Below are positions 24,086 to 35,326 of a stretch of DNA of 64,000 nucleotides, one piece after another. Within the stretch, counting starts at the first letter, position 1; each line of letters begins with the position of its first letter. The position numbers and the translations under genes were made by a program. Where the stretch lies: NCBI GenBank assembly GCA_001599975.1, contig BCIO01000003.1, positions 1,116,001 to 1,180,000 on the forward strand. Reading direction: 5' to 3'. Source of the DNA: Cystobasidiopsis lactophilus. Lineage: Eukaryota > Basidiomycota > Agaricostilbomycetes > Agaricostilbales > Chionosphaeraceae. The notes under the pieces were generated by a model that had not been told where the DNA came from, did no database searches, and saw only the letters and a list, made by a program, of their open reading frames with translations.

Positions 24086-27000
24086 ATGGCCAGCTCGCCT
24101 TTGATCGCAGTCCAGCGGAAGACGACGACAGACGTGGACCTAGGCCTGGCCTTGAAGCAGGTCATCGCCTCGGTCTACCAGGAGGACCCAGGGGCGTACA
24201 GCGAGGAGTGCGCCTCGCTGACCCGCTGCCGTCAAGATGCGCTTCGGGGCACGGCCGGCTCTGACTTGACCGCGAGAGACCTGCTGCTCAAGTACTTTGG
24301 CCAATTGGAGCTGCTCGAGCTGCGCTTCCCAGACCTGAGGGTCCCATTTCCCTGGTGAGCCTTGCATGACCCCTCTAGCCCTTGACCTTGGGCTGACACG
24401 CTGGCGGCTGAACTCACAGGAACGATGCATTTACGAACAAGCAAATCTCCCAGCTCTCGTTGGCCTACGAGAAGGCCTCCGTCATCTTCAACATGGCCTC
24501 CACCCTCTCCGCCCTCGCCGCCTCCCAGTCCCGCGCTTCCAACGAGGGGCTCAAGCGGGCCTTCAACTTCTTCAAGCAGGCGTGCGGCCTCTACACCTAC
24601 ATCAACGACAACTTCCTGCACGCCCCATCCACGGACCTGTCGAGGGAAGTGGTCAAGACGCTGGTCGGCCTCATGCACGCCCAGGCCACCGAGGTCTTCA
24701 TCGAGCGCATGTCGGTCGAGTCCAAAGGGCCAGGGTTGAAGGCTAGGGTGTGTGCGCAGGCGGCCCACCTGTACCAGAGCCTGCAGGACGACGCTCGGGA
24801 CTTTGTGAGCAAGGGCTGGTTCAACAGGGCTTGGCTGCTCTTGATCCAGGTTCGCTCTCTTCCCCTCTATCCATTGCTTGAATTTTGCTTTATCGATTGC
24901 GAACAGTGCAAAACGGCCTACTTTGCGTCCATGGCTCAATATCACAAGTCGGTGCAAGACACAGCGGCGCAGCGGTACGGCGACGCCATCACCCGGCTGA
25001 CGCTGGCCCAAGAGTCCGCTAAAGATGCCACTCGGTTTGCCTCTGGGTTCGCGTCCGTCTTCGCGCCCGGTCTCGTCCCTACTTTGCCCTCAGACTCGGT
25101 CGCCTCTCTGAACGACCTGACCAAGACCCAGCTCAACCTGGTCACCAATGCGCTGACGACTTCCAAACGAGAGAACGACTTGATCTACCACGCCTCGCCT
25201 ACGACTGAAACCGCTTTGCCCGTCATTGAAAAGTCCAACGTGTCGGAACCCGTCACCACCATTCAGGAGATCTACGCGGCTCCTGAAGTGCAAAAGACGG
25301 TCGGCCAGGACATCTTCATCAAGCTGGTGCCGCTTGCAGTGACCGAGTCGGCCTCGATGTACTCGGAGGAGAAGGCGAAGATGGTCCGGGCGCAAGCTGA
25401 GGCGGTCGACGTGGCAGACGGCGAGCTGCACACCGCGCTCGAGTACCTGGGCCTGCCGTCCAGCTTGACCAAGTTCAAGCAGTCTTCCGTAGAAGACCAG
25501 CAGCACTCGCTCGTCGACCCCGGGCCCCAGCTGCGCGGCATGGTCCAGGAGGTGTCGACCCAGGAGCAACCTACATCGGTGGCCACCATGCTCAACCAGC
25601 TCGGCACCCAGCGCTCGCAAGCGTCGGCTGACTTGGACAACGCTTTGCGGGACTTGGAGTCGGAAGAAAGGGAGTGCGAGAGCACGCGGCGCCAAGCTCC
25701 GGATTCTTTCGACCAACCCCCGGCCTCGTCGACCGCCGAGTACAAGGCCCTCAAGCAGGACATCAAGACTCGAAAAGAGGCCATCTCTCAAGCCGCTGCT
25801 TCGGACGACATCATCTTCAAGGCGTGGGAGGCGGCGCAACCGGAGATGGGCCCTTTGAGCGCGGTGGACCGGCTGGAGTCTTACTTTGCCGTGACGCTGG
25901 CGAGCGCCGGAGGGGAAGAGAAGAAGGACCTCCTAGCCGACCTGAGCAGCTCAACAGAGGACGAAGACGCGGTGGTGGCGCAGCAAGTTGCCTCCATTGA
26001 CGAGATGACAGACCGATTACGGCGGCTCAAGAAGGAGAGGGCCGACGTGCTCAAGGATCTCAAAGAGAGGGTGGGTGCTTTCTACTCTGCAGTCTCAAAG
26101 GACTGGTGGACAATTTTTGGCCCACAGACACAAGCGGACGACATTTCGCACTTGCTCATCCTCAATCGCAAGACGGCCAACATCGAGCCGAGCCTCTTCG
26201 CCACCGAGCTCGAGAAGTTCCGGGCGCACCAGAACCGCATTGCGTCGACGATCCAGTACCAGGCCAGCACCCTACAGGAGCTCTTCAAAGCGTACAAGAG
26301 CCTGACCGAGGGCAACGCGCGCGGGCGAGAGATTCAAAGCCGGTTTGCCAAGACCGAGCGGAAGCGCAAGGAGCTGTCCGAGCGCCTCACCAAGGCGTAT
26401 GGCGAATACCAGCAGGCAAGAACTGGCGCTGCGTGAGTGCTCTGCCCCTTCCGAGAAGAACAAGCTCTTAGATGGTGCTCCACCCACAGCAAGGGCTGTC
26501 AATTCTACCGCGAGCTGTCCGAGCTGGTGCAAGAGATCAAGCAGAGCGTGTCCCGATTCGTGCAGCAGCGCAAATCGGAGCGAGCAAGCTTGCTGTCGAC
26601 CGCTCAAATCACCAAGTCGCTCGACTCCAAGCTGAGCCTGGACGACCAGTTTGGCAACTTGAGCCGCCTACCGCCTGCTCCTGCAATGCGGCCAGACGCA
26701 GCTTCACCTGCAGGTATGATGCCTCCTCGGCCTTCCAACCCGACTTCGCCGCCGGCTTCCTTGCCCCGGCCCCCTCCCATGCCGTCCCAGCAGCCTTCCT
26801 ACTCTGCTCCTTCCGATCCGCAGCGAAGCATGCACTATCCATCTTACGACCCGTCTCCTTTTAGCCAGCCGACGCCACCGCCACTGCCGCAATCCCAAGC
26901 GTATGCTGCTCCTCCTACACCAAGCTACCATGCGCCGGCACAGCAATCGTACCAGTCGCCTCCTCCTCCCCTTCCCACGCAGTCCTACCAGCAAAGCTAC

Positions 27001-27405
27001 CAGCAGCAACCGCCGCCGCCACAGCCCCTGCAATATCACTTCGGCCAACAGCAGCAGCAGCCGGTTTATGGCCAGCCCACTCCTCCCCCTCCTCCTTCCC
27101 AGCCTCCCTCGCGGTTCAGCTTGCCCCCTCCTCCTCCGCAGCTCAACTATAGCTCTTCATACTCGAATCCTGCGCCCGCTGCCCCTGCCCGGCCGTATTC
27201 AGGCTACGCCTCTCCTCCTCCTCCTGGTCAACTTGGATCTTACGGCTCGGCGCCTTCCCCTTACGCACCACCGCCACCTCCTCAACCCACGCAGCAATAC
27301 TCCTACCCTCAACAGCCACAACAACAGCAGCAGCAGCAATATCAAGCGCCAAACCCTTACCAACAGGCGCCGCCACCGAGTCAGTATTCTCAGCGGCCAT
27401 ACTGA
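24086..27405 (+). CDS. BRO1: Bro1/ALIX-family ESCRT-associated protein
   Basis: Class E vacuolar sorting protein that binds Snf7/ESCRT-III on endosomes. Start ATG at 24086 (MASSPLIAVQRKTTTDVDLG). The BRO1 domain covers roughly residues 1-380, with YFGQLELLELRFP, AYEKASVIFNMASTLSALAA, KQACGLYTYI, AQATEVFIERM and the later AITRLTLAQESAKDA. A coiled V-domain follows to about residue 770 (many Glu/Lys helices, LKDLKERVGAFYSAVSKDWW). The last ~200 residues are Pro/Gln/Tyr-rich with many YxxPPPP and QQSY runs, as in ALIX tails. Introns at about 24357-24418, 24849-24906 and 26435-26489. Stop at 27405. About 1,050 residues. Confidence 0.93.
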
Positions 27406-27875
27406 CCCTTGTACTGTAGCCAAAGCCACAAACAATGAAAGCGAAAAGGACCATAAATTTCAAAGCGAGCCAAACGAAAAGACAAGAAAGTGTGAAGCCG
27501 GCAAGCTTGAGCGGCACAGACGAGAGAGAGAGAAAAAAGTATCATGCAAAAAATCGCTGCTGCTGCTCCCAAAGTCCCTCATTCATGCCCTCGCGCGCGC
27601 GCGCCCAGCCGTTCTCCTTTTCGCCCTCCGTTGGCATCCCCGTGATATGAAGAAAGAAACACAGAAAGCAAAGAAAAGACAAGCCGCCTCCATTCGGAGA
27701 AGAAACCCCCTTCTATGAGGTCTTGTCGCAAATGGATTTCGTTTTCGTATGGTGTCGGTACGTGGATGGGGAGAGAGGATGGATGTCGAAAAACGTGAAA
27801 AGCGCGGGAGAGGTTTGATGAGAGAGGGGGGTAAAAAATGGTGGGAACGGGTGGGTAGTTGGGGGACATGGCAAT
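27406..27875. other. Convergent 3' region BRO1 / ARF1
   Basis: About 470 bp between convergent stop codons, A-rich on the plus strand with a (GC)n patch near 27592-27604. Expected to hold both 3' UTRs; no gene supported. Confidence 0.4.
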
Positions 27876-28681
<806 letters not shown>

Positions 28682-29332
28682 TGTGGATCGTTTCGTGAGG
28701 GTTTATCGGCTGGGAGGGCGTAAAAAGTTGGGCGGAGGGTGGGAGGGCCGCGTGTCAACCGAAAGCTGTTTGCGCGCTTGGTATCAGCCTGGGCACCTTC
28801 AACAGCAACAGCAGCAGCCAAAGCAGGCGGGGGAGGACCTCGATTGGGCGCCAATCAAGCGCCACGCACGGGAACGAAGCAGGCGAGGGCGTGGCGGTCC
28901 GGCTCCTTGCACGCTGGGCTCGGACGCGCTGATTTGGGGGAGGGATAGGACCGGGAAGGGGATGGGAGCAGAGTGGAGGTCACTGGGAAGCTAAAGGGCA
29001 AACACTCACGCACAAGAGGGTCGACGCTTGGGCTCAAATCGCAGGCAGGCCTTGGACGCGCTCCGAAGCTCACACGACGGCAAGTAGTGGTTCTCGCTTC
29101 CCCAAAAATCAGGCCGCTTCCCCAGATGGCATTTGAGAGAGTTCTAGAGCTCGAGCATGCAAGCGGAGAGAGAACTACAAGAGGCCTGTGGAGTGGTTGA
29201 ACCCGCAAGCAGCCTTCTGCGCAAAAACGCCCAAGTCCCCTAGTGCTCCTCTCAAATCTCCGAAAGGTATGAAATCCGCCAGTGCAAAGCCAAAGAAAGT
29301 GAAAGCCAAGTAAATGCCGATGTTGTAGGTAT
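28682..29332. other. Intergenic region ARF1 / RPL36
   Basis: About 650 bp containing the ARF1 promoter and the RPL36 3' end, both genes being on the minus strand. The ARF1-proximal part is purine-rich (GGGAGGG runs near 28725-28750). No other gene supported. Confidence 0.35.
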
Positions 29333-29411
29333 TTAATGGCCAGCTCTGTGGGACACCGAATTGACCAAATCAGCAACCTGTTTGAAGGGCTGATGAGTTT
29401 GGGGAGGCGTC

Positions 29412-30088
29412 TCACCTCCTCTGCTCAGCGATGATGGTGGTGAGCTCCTCGAGCTTGTTCTTGGCCCTCTTGAGCGTGCCCAGTCGCTTCTTGGTCAACT
29501 TGCGGGCCTGTTCAACGAGCGATCGTCAGTGATCAATTCTGTCTCTAGTTTGAGGTCCTGGGAGGACTGGGCAAGACCAAGGGAGTAGGATAGGTCTGGC
29601 TGCTGCTGAGGACGTTGCTGATGGCTACTTGTTGACCATGAAACCCAAGACGAGGGCGGAACAGTCGAATTTGTTGAAGCAGCCAAAATCCTCCTTCCAC
29701 TCCCCGTTGCCCTCGCCCAGAAATCTCCCAAAGAACCAAGTGCGAGTCCTCACCTTCTTGTCCTTCGAGTTCCTCAACCTGTGGAAAGCATCCCGCAGCT
29801 ATTCAGCCGAAATTTATGGTGAATAAAGTACGGGGGCAAAACGCACAGTTCCATGACGCGGCGCTCATAAGGGGAGAAGCCGGCGACCTCGCGGATGATG
29901 TTCTTGACCAGGGTGCTCTTCTGCGACGCCCGGCCCTTGCGGTTGACCGGCTTCTTGGCCAGAGTGCGGCGGGTGGTGATGTGCCCCCGGTTGAGGCCAA
30001 CGGGAAGTCCTGTTTGGTTGCCTCACTCCTCAGTCTATACTCTAGACTGCGATAGTAGGAGCCACAAACCTGACTTGGCGGAAGACAT
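29412..30088 (-). CDS. RPL36: Large-subunit ribosomal protein eL36 (RPL36)
   Basis: 60S protein. Start ATG at 30088 (MSSAKSG), an intron, then [21 protein letters not shown], a basic [21 protein letters not shown] and [11 protein letters not shown], an intron, LRNSKDKK, an unusually long 246-nt intron (29508-29753), then [22 protein letters not shown] and TTIIAEQRR. The simplest stop is TGA at 29412-29414. A good donor (GTGAGA) overlaps that stop; splicing to an acceptor near 29344 would instead give AEQRRAGH with a TAA at 29333. Both ends look acceptable for eL36, so the 3' end is uncertain. Divergent from RPL6 with only about 213 bp between starts. Confidence 0.93.
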
Positions 30089-30301
30089 GGTTGGTGGGTG
30101 GCAGCAGAGGGAGTGGAACGCCAATTTTCAGACGGGCGAAAAGGCGCACCACAAATTGGCGCGGAAAATGTGGGCCAAACTCGCGAAGGGCAAAGCTGCG
30201 CCCCTTCCTCCCTCTCCCTCCTCCCACGAACCAAACTCTGTGCGTTTGTGACTTGACACTATTCCGCAGGAATGACAGCTCAGACCACACCGCACAGACC
30301 A
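30089..30301. promoter_or_regulatory. Bidirectional promoter RPL36 / RPL6
   Basis: Only about 213 bp separate two divergent ribosomal protein genes, so their promoters must share this space. On the plus strand it has a long pyrimidine run (CCCCTTCCTCCCTCTCCCTCCTCCC, 30199-30223; shown here as a tract only) before RPL6, of the kind often seen at ribosomal protein transcription starts. A CAG acceptor-like end (ATTCCGCAG) precedes the first ATG. A shared, co-regulated promoter is an inference. Confidence 0.5.
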
Positions 30302-31306
30302 ATGGCTCGGTCAGGACGCAACCCGGCGCTCGCTGGCCATTTGCACAAGTTCTCAAAGTCGGGCGTGCGTCCCTCTGCCTCCTCTAGCAGCCCGCCCCGG
30401 TTGCTTACTTGGCGTGATGCCCACAGCTCAAGGCCAAGAAGGGTTACCATGCCCGCCTGTCCAAGCCGGCCACCGAAGCCAAGGCAGAGGCCGCCGACCA
30501 GTCCGCCGCTACCAAGACCAAGCAAGTCGGCGGCTCCAAGAACGGCGAGAAGCGCACCGTCCCTTTGACCAAGGCCCCTCGCTTCTACCCCGCCGAGGAC
30601 GTCCACCTCCCCAAGGCCTCGCGCAAGTCCAAGACCCCCTCGGCGCCCGCGCTCAAGAAGGGCATCAAGCCCGGCTCCGTCCTCATCCTGCTCGCCGGCA
30701 AGTTCAAGGGCAAGCGGGTCGTCTTCCTCAAGCAGCTCAAGTCCGGCTTGCTGCTCGTCACCGGCCCGTACAAGCTCAACTCGGTCCCCTTGAGGCGGAT
30801 CAACCAGGCCTATGTGATTGCCACCTCGACCTCCATCGACCTTGGCTCCCTTAAGGTTTGTTTTGCTCCTGCACACCATCAACTGCGTCCAATGGCTGAT
30901 GGTTTCGGCGTGGCATGACAAACAGGTCGATGACAAGTTTGACGACGCATACTTCAAAAAGGCCGCCACCAAGGCCGGCAAAGGCACCGAGGCCGCCTTC
31001 TTCAAGGACGGAAAGTCGTGCGTTCGACCCCATTTAAGTCACTCTTGGCTTTGGCTCATTATTTTGATCGCACAGGGAGCCCACCGAGGCTGACAAGGAG
31101 AAGAAGTCGAGCCGCGCAGCTGACCAGTTGAGTCGAGTCCCACTCCAAGCATCCTCACATCTTGCTTAAGTTTTGCTCTCCGCAACAGGAAAAAGGTCGA
31201 CGCCGCCATCATCGAGGCCATCGCCAAGACGCCCAACCTCAGCTCCTACCTCTCCTCCCGCTTCGGCCTCTCCAAGGGCCAATACCCCCACCTCCTCAAC
31301 TTCTAA
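30302..31306 (+). CDS. RPL6: Large-subunit ribosomal protein eL6 (RPL6)
   Basis: 60S protein. Exons 30302-30364, 30428-30855, 30926-31018, 31076-31126 and 31189-31306 keep one frame of 250 residues. The start chosen is [12 protein letters not shown], which matches the family N-terminus; an in-frame ATG at 30272 would add ten residues. Landmarks are [31 protein letters not shown] (read in two parts), [21 protein letters not shown] and the final [14 protein letters not shown] and [19 protein letters not shown]. Full length and intact. Divergent from RPL36. Confidence 0.95.
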
Positions 31307-31635
31307 GCGTCCACCGCTAACCACTTTCGACTCTTGGTTGGATCTGGGGATTGGGGGATTTTGCAGGATCTGGATTGGGGGAATTTTCTCCTTGGAGGCG
31401 CACACCTTTCTAAGGCCCTTGTAATCTGTTTTTCGGGGCTCGCGATAGACCGCTTTTCTTACTTGGAAATTTCACTCTAGCTAGCGACTTTTGCAGTAGT
31501 ACAGCACAACCCTGTTGCCACAATTTCCGCATGAGCATTGATCCGCGGGAAATCAGGCTCGTTTTCACCGGCTGTCATCCTGCTTCCACCAACTCCTCGA
31601 CTTTTTGCTTCTACTTGCGAGTTTGAGTGGCAGTG
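31307..31635. other. Intergenic region RPL6 / ARO7
   Basis: About 330 bp: the 3' UTR of RPL6 and the promoter of ARO7, both on the plus strand. Nothing further supported. Confidence 0.35.
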
Positions 31636-32732
31636 ATGAGCTTGCTAGACTCGCCCTCGGAAGTGCTGTCCCTGGCCAGCATCCGCAACATCCTCATCCG
31701 CCTCGAGGACACCATCATCTTCTGTTTGTTCTTCGCACCTCCTTTAGCCCTTTGCATATTGTGGCTGACGTTCGTGGCTGGATGCCAAACAGCATTGATT
31801 GAGCGAGCGCAGTTCGCGCACAATGACAAGATCTACCAGAGGGACGCCTTTGAAGAGGTCAAGACGGACGGCTTTGAGGGTTCATGGCTCGAGTGGTTCT
31901 TGCTCCAGACTGAAACCATGCACGGTGAGCCGCGCTCTCGCTTTGATCTCCTTCGAGGTCTCAACGAGACGGACTCGGTTTACAGCCAAGGCGAGAAGAT
32001 ATGAATCCCCAGACGAGCACCCGTTCACCCCTCGCCACCTGCTTCCAGCCCCGTTGTTGGCGCCGTTGAACTATGGCACGCTGCTCTACCCGAACAACAT
32101 CAACGTGAACCCGACCATCTTAGACTTTTACATCAACGACTTGGTGCCGGCTATCACCAGGCAGCACGCGTTGGCAGACGACTCTAACTATGGCAGTGCC
32201 GCCACTAGGGATTTGGAGGTGCTACAAGCCATCTCGCGAAGAGTGCACTATGGTGGGCTTGCCTTGACTGTAGAAAGTCCGTCATTTTCTAAAGAGGTGG
32301 GATGCCCACAGGCAAATTTGTGTCCGAGTCCAAGTTCCGCTCTTGCCCGGCCGACTTTGTCCCTCACATCCTCACCCCCAACCCGGCCAAGCTCGAGGCG
32401 CTAATCACCAAGCCAGAAGTGGAGGCTGCCCTGCTTGTGCGGTTGGAGAAGAAGGCGCACTTGTACGGGTGCGAGGTGGACGCTAAGGGCAACTTGCTGC
32501 CAGCGGAGAAGAGCAAGATGAAGATTGACGTCGATGAGGTCGTCAAGCTTTACCGGGACAGATTAATTCCTTTGACCAAGGACGTCGAGGTGCGCGGTCT
32601 TCCTCAGCATTTCAACTGGAATTTTTTTCTCATTTCGGCCGCACACAGGTCGAGTACCTGTTGCACCGGCTGGACGGCTTGTCAAAAGAAGAGATCGATA
32701 CACTAGCAAGTACAACGCATTCCATTCTATGA
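31636..32732 (+). CDS. ARO7: Chorismate mutase (AroQ, eukaryotic type)
   Basis: Converts chorismate to prephenate in phenylalanine and tyrosine synthesis. Start ATG at 31636: [20 protein letters not shown] then [19 protein letters not shown] across the first intron. Also [50 protein letters not shown] (the allosteric and active-site helix), [40 protein letters not shown], and the tail [19 protein letters not shown] with TGA at 32730-32732. All four catalytic helices are present. About 275 residues, a normal length. Confidence 0.95.
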
Positions 32733-32862
32733 AGAGGAGGGAGAGAGCTGGGCTCCTCCCATTGGGGATTCCGTAACGAGCAGGCAGAAGCAAGTGGGGA
32801 GGGGTAATCAAGATGGGTGGGAATACCGAGCAGAGAAAAGACACTAGACTGAAATCCCTTCG

Positions 32863-33976
32863 CTAAATATGCGAGCCCAACCAGGCCTCGATGTCGGCCA
32901 GCACTCTCCACTTGTCATCGCCCGGCTCGTTGTGAGGCTCGTGATAGAAGCCTTCGTACTCCTGCTCTCTGATCTTGAGCTCTGAGGCATGTCAAGTTGG
33001 AGGTTCATTGCCCACCTTGAAAGTCTTGTCATCCGCCTGCAGCTTGTTGAAGAAAGCTTGGGACGCGTCAAAGCTGGTGACCAGGTCGCCGCTGCCGTGG
33101 TAGAGCAAGATGGGCAGCTTGGAAGGGTAGTTCTTGTATTCGCTGGCCAGTAAGGGGCCACCAGCCGTCAGCATGTCGCCTAAGCCGCGGAGCGTGCCGA
33201 CCGGTGGGCAGAGCGGATCCTTGGCGTAGTCTTCGTTGACTTTGGGGTCGCGAGAGATGGTCTGCGCTTATTTCAGACGGCATTGGACGGCATGGAATAA
33301 TGAAGCTCACGCCAGAAGGCACGCCAACGTTCAAAGTCTTGTTGGGTAAGATGTGGGCGACCAAGCTGCCCAAGCGCACGCTGATGGCCGAGGCCTTGGC
33401 ACCTTTGGCCTGGTCGATGAGAGGCGAAGACACGATGAGTCCAGAGAGCTTTTCAAGACCGGCGAAAGGCTTGGGGCGCGTGGCGTCTGTGGGAGCGCCA
33501 CCTTCTCGTTCAGGAAGTGTCGGCTGCAGCAAGGCAGCCCAGCGCTTACAGACCAGGGTCAAAAGTCCACCCTTGGAGTGGCCGTAGAGGAAGAGCTTCT
33601 TGCCGTCCGCGTGTTTGGCCTCCTCTTGCACAAAGTAGTCGAGGTCAGCCAGGGCCTGGCGGAAGGAGGTGGCGCCCGGGCTCTTGCTTTCTTGGCCGGT
33701 CTTGCCAAAGCCGCGTGCATCGTAGGCCAGCACCGAGTAGCCGTGCTCCTCAGCCAGCTTGCCAAAGAAGTGGTCGTAGCGAGCCGCTGATCGTTGGAAC
33801 GCCCCCTCGGTCTTCAGCCCTTATCTGTCAGCCAGCGCAGTCATGGGACGCTCACAATGATCCATAAAGCCATGGTGAGCCAGTAAGAAAGCCTTAGGAG
33901 CTCCAGTAGAAGGCGTCCATCGGCGGGTGTAGATTCGAATGTCGCGCTCGACCCATTCTTCAGTGACAGTAGCCAT
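32863..33976 (-). CDS. YJU3: Monoacylglycerol lipase-like serine hydrolase (Yju3 family)
   Basis: Alpha/beta hydrolase releasing fatty acids from monoacylglycerols at lipid droplets. Start ATG at 33976: MATVTEEWVERDIRIYTRRW, then LAHHGFMDH (oxyanion HG), RYDHFFGKLAEEHGYSVLAYDARGFG, and the nucleophile elbow LYGHSKGG (GxSxG with Ser). The acid is in YHGSGDLVTSFDAS and the catalytic His in GFYHEPHNE, so the triad is complete. Ends EAWLGSHI with TAG at 32863-32865. An exact 18-bp sequence about 100 bp upstream is shared with DAM1. Confidence 0.9.
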
Positions 33977-34073
33977 GCTTTCCAGGTTTTACTCGCGTCT
34001 GTCAGTCAAGAAAAATATCTCCTCGAGTTTGAGGCGGTCCCAATGCTACAGAGGCGGTGGCCCTGAACCCGAG

Positions 34074-34091
34074 TCGACGTCAAGGTCAAAG
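34074..34091. promoter_or_regulatory. 18-bp repeated element, copy 1 (upstream of lipase)
   Basis: TCGACGTCAAGGTCAAAG occurs here and, identical over 18 bp, at 35224-35241. This copy lies about 100 bp upstream of the lipase start (minus strand). A GGGACAG follows 12-13 bp later at both sites. It contains a GACGTCA core like a bZIP/CRE site. Role inferred from position only. Confidence 0.5.
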
Positions 34092-34224
34092 AACGGCGCT
34101 GGAGGGACAGGGCGTAGGTCGGGTCTTGCAATGTCGCTCTGTGTGTCTCTCAATTGTCGATGAGTTTGCTCGAGCTATAGGCCGACATAGAGACCAGAAG
34201 GTTGAAGTATTGTATATTGCATTT

Positions 34225-34894
34225 CTACAACACCTCCGGGCAAGACACGAAGCTCCAAGTGGTCTTGGTCGGAAAGAGGATACCGCCCCACCTTCGTATG
34301 AGGTCGAGGCCAATCACACTGCACGGCTGCAGCTGGGAAGGCGATTCCCTCACAGAGACGCTCATGTCGGCCAACTTGCATTGCCACTCCTCGTCAATCA
34401 ACCCATGTTGCCGCATTGAAGCATACAAGCTTCATGACCTCAGTAACTCCAAGAGAAAAGCCAACAAGTCAATCAGCTTACTCAGTGCCTAGAAGTATAG
34501 GAAATGGGCAGCCGGTGTCAATGCAAAAGGTGGCGGGCAGGTACTGGTTGCTGGCAATCTGGAAAGAGATGCGCAGCCAGAGCCGAAGGTGGTACGGGTG
34601 CTTGTTGACGAGGTATTCGATGGGCAGCGGACTTGTGATAACGGTATGGTCGGCTGGATGGTGAGCTGTAGTCCATCCTGGCATATAGTGGTATAACTGC
34701 AGCGGTAGCTGGCCAGCTGCATCACTCTCTAAGTGCAAGTATGAGTGCAAATCATGGGAAGCCCAGGGCGCTCACCGGCCTCAAACTGGACGAGGCCAGT
34801 CAGGAGAGTCGGGTCGGCTGTGATAATCGGGCTGACAGGGGCATCTTCAGGTCTAGTAACAGTAAGCCTCAGTCTAAACTTACCCCTCCAGCAT
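34225..34894 (-). CDS. Retropepsin-like aspartic protease-domain protein
   Basis: A small intron-containing gene with a retroviral-type aspartic protease fold. The flap-side active motif is FCIDTGCPFPILLG (near 34525-34500), the DTG triad with preceding hydrophobics. Downstream is VIGLDLIRRWGGI, which fits the (I/L)LGxDxL strand of retropepsins. The reading frame is open, interrupted only by short introns, and looks whole, about 170 residues. No reverse transcriptase, integrase or terminal repeats are near, so it is not part of a recognisable element. It could be an old domesticated copy or a native host protease. The start chosen is the ATG at 34894. Confidence 0.6.
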
Positions 34895-35223
34895 CTGGAT
34901 ATATCGATTTGACCCTTGGACGCGCGAGAGCACCGTGAATGGGAGCCGGCAATTGGCTCTGCCTCGTTGCTCAGGACCTTGCGACTTGCCGTGCGTCCTG
35001 CGTAGTTCTATATCGCTCTATTGCTGAACGAAATACTACAGGGCGATAGGCTAGCGAGCAAGGGAAGCGTCGGGCACCGGCCGCCCAAGAAGGTCGCGCA
35101 GGCAGCAATGCGAGCGACAGGCCGCCTGATGAGAAACAAACAGTGCCGGGCCGGGGTTTCTGAGACTCAGAGAAGCTACACAGGGGTATTGTGCGTCCCA
35201 GTTGTGGCTTTGTGGAGCGATGA

Positions 35224-35241
35224 TCGACGTCAAGGTCAAAG
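35224..35241. promoter_or_regulatory. 18-bp repeated element, copy 2 (upstream of DAM1)
   Basis: Second exact copy of TCGACGTCAAGGTCAAAG, ending about 86 bp before the DAM1 start. The same orientation on the plus strand as copy 1 means it faces the opposite way relative to its gene. Confidence 0.5.
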
Positions 35242-35326
35242 GATGTTTTGCCCCGGGACAGCGACGCTTAGTCTCCCCTTCGCAATTGGCTTTCAGGTTC
35301 GGTGTACACCTTTAGAAACAGCCCAG

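Noticed and set aside
30272-30301. Upstream in-frame ATG for RPL6
   Set aside because: Adds ten residues not typical of eL6; MARSGRN at 30302 matches the family start. Still possible.
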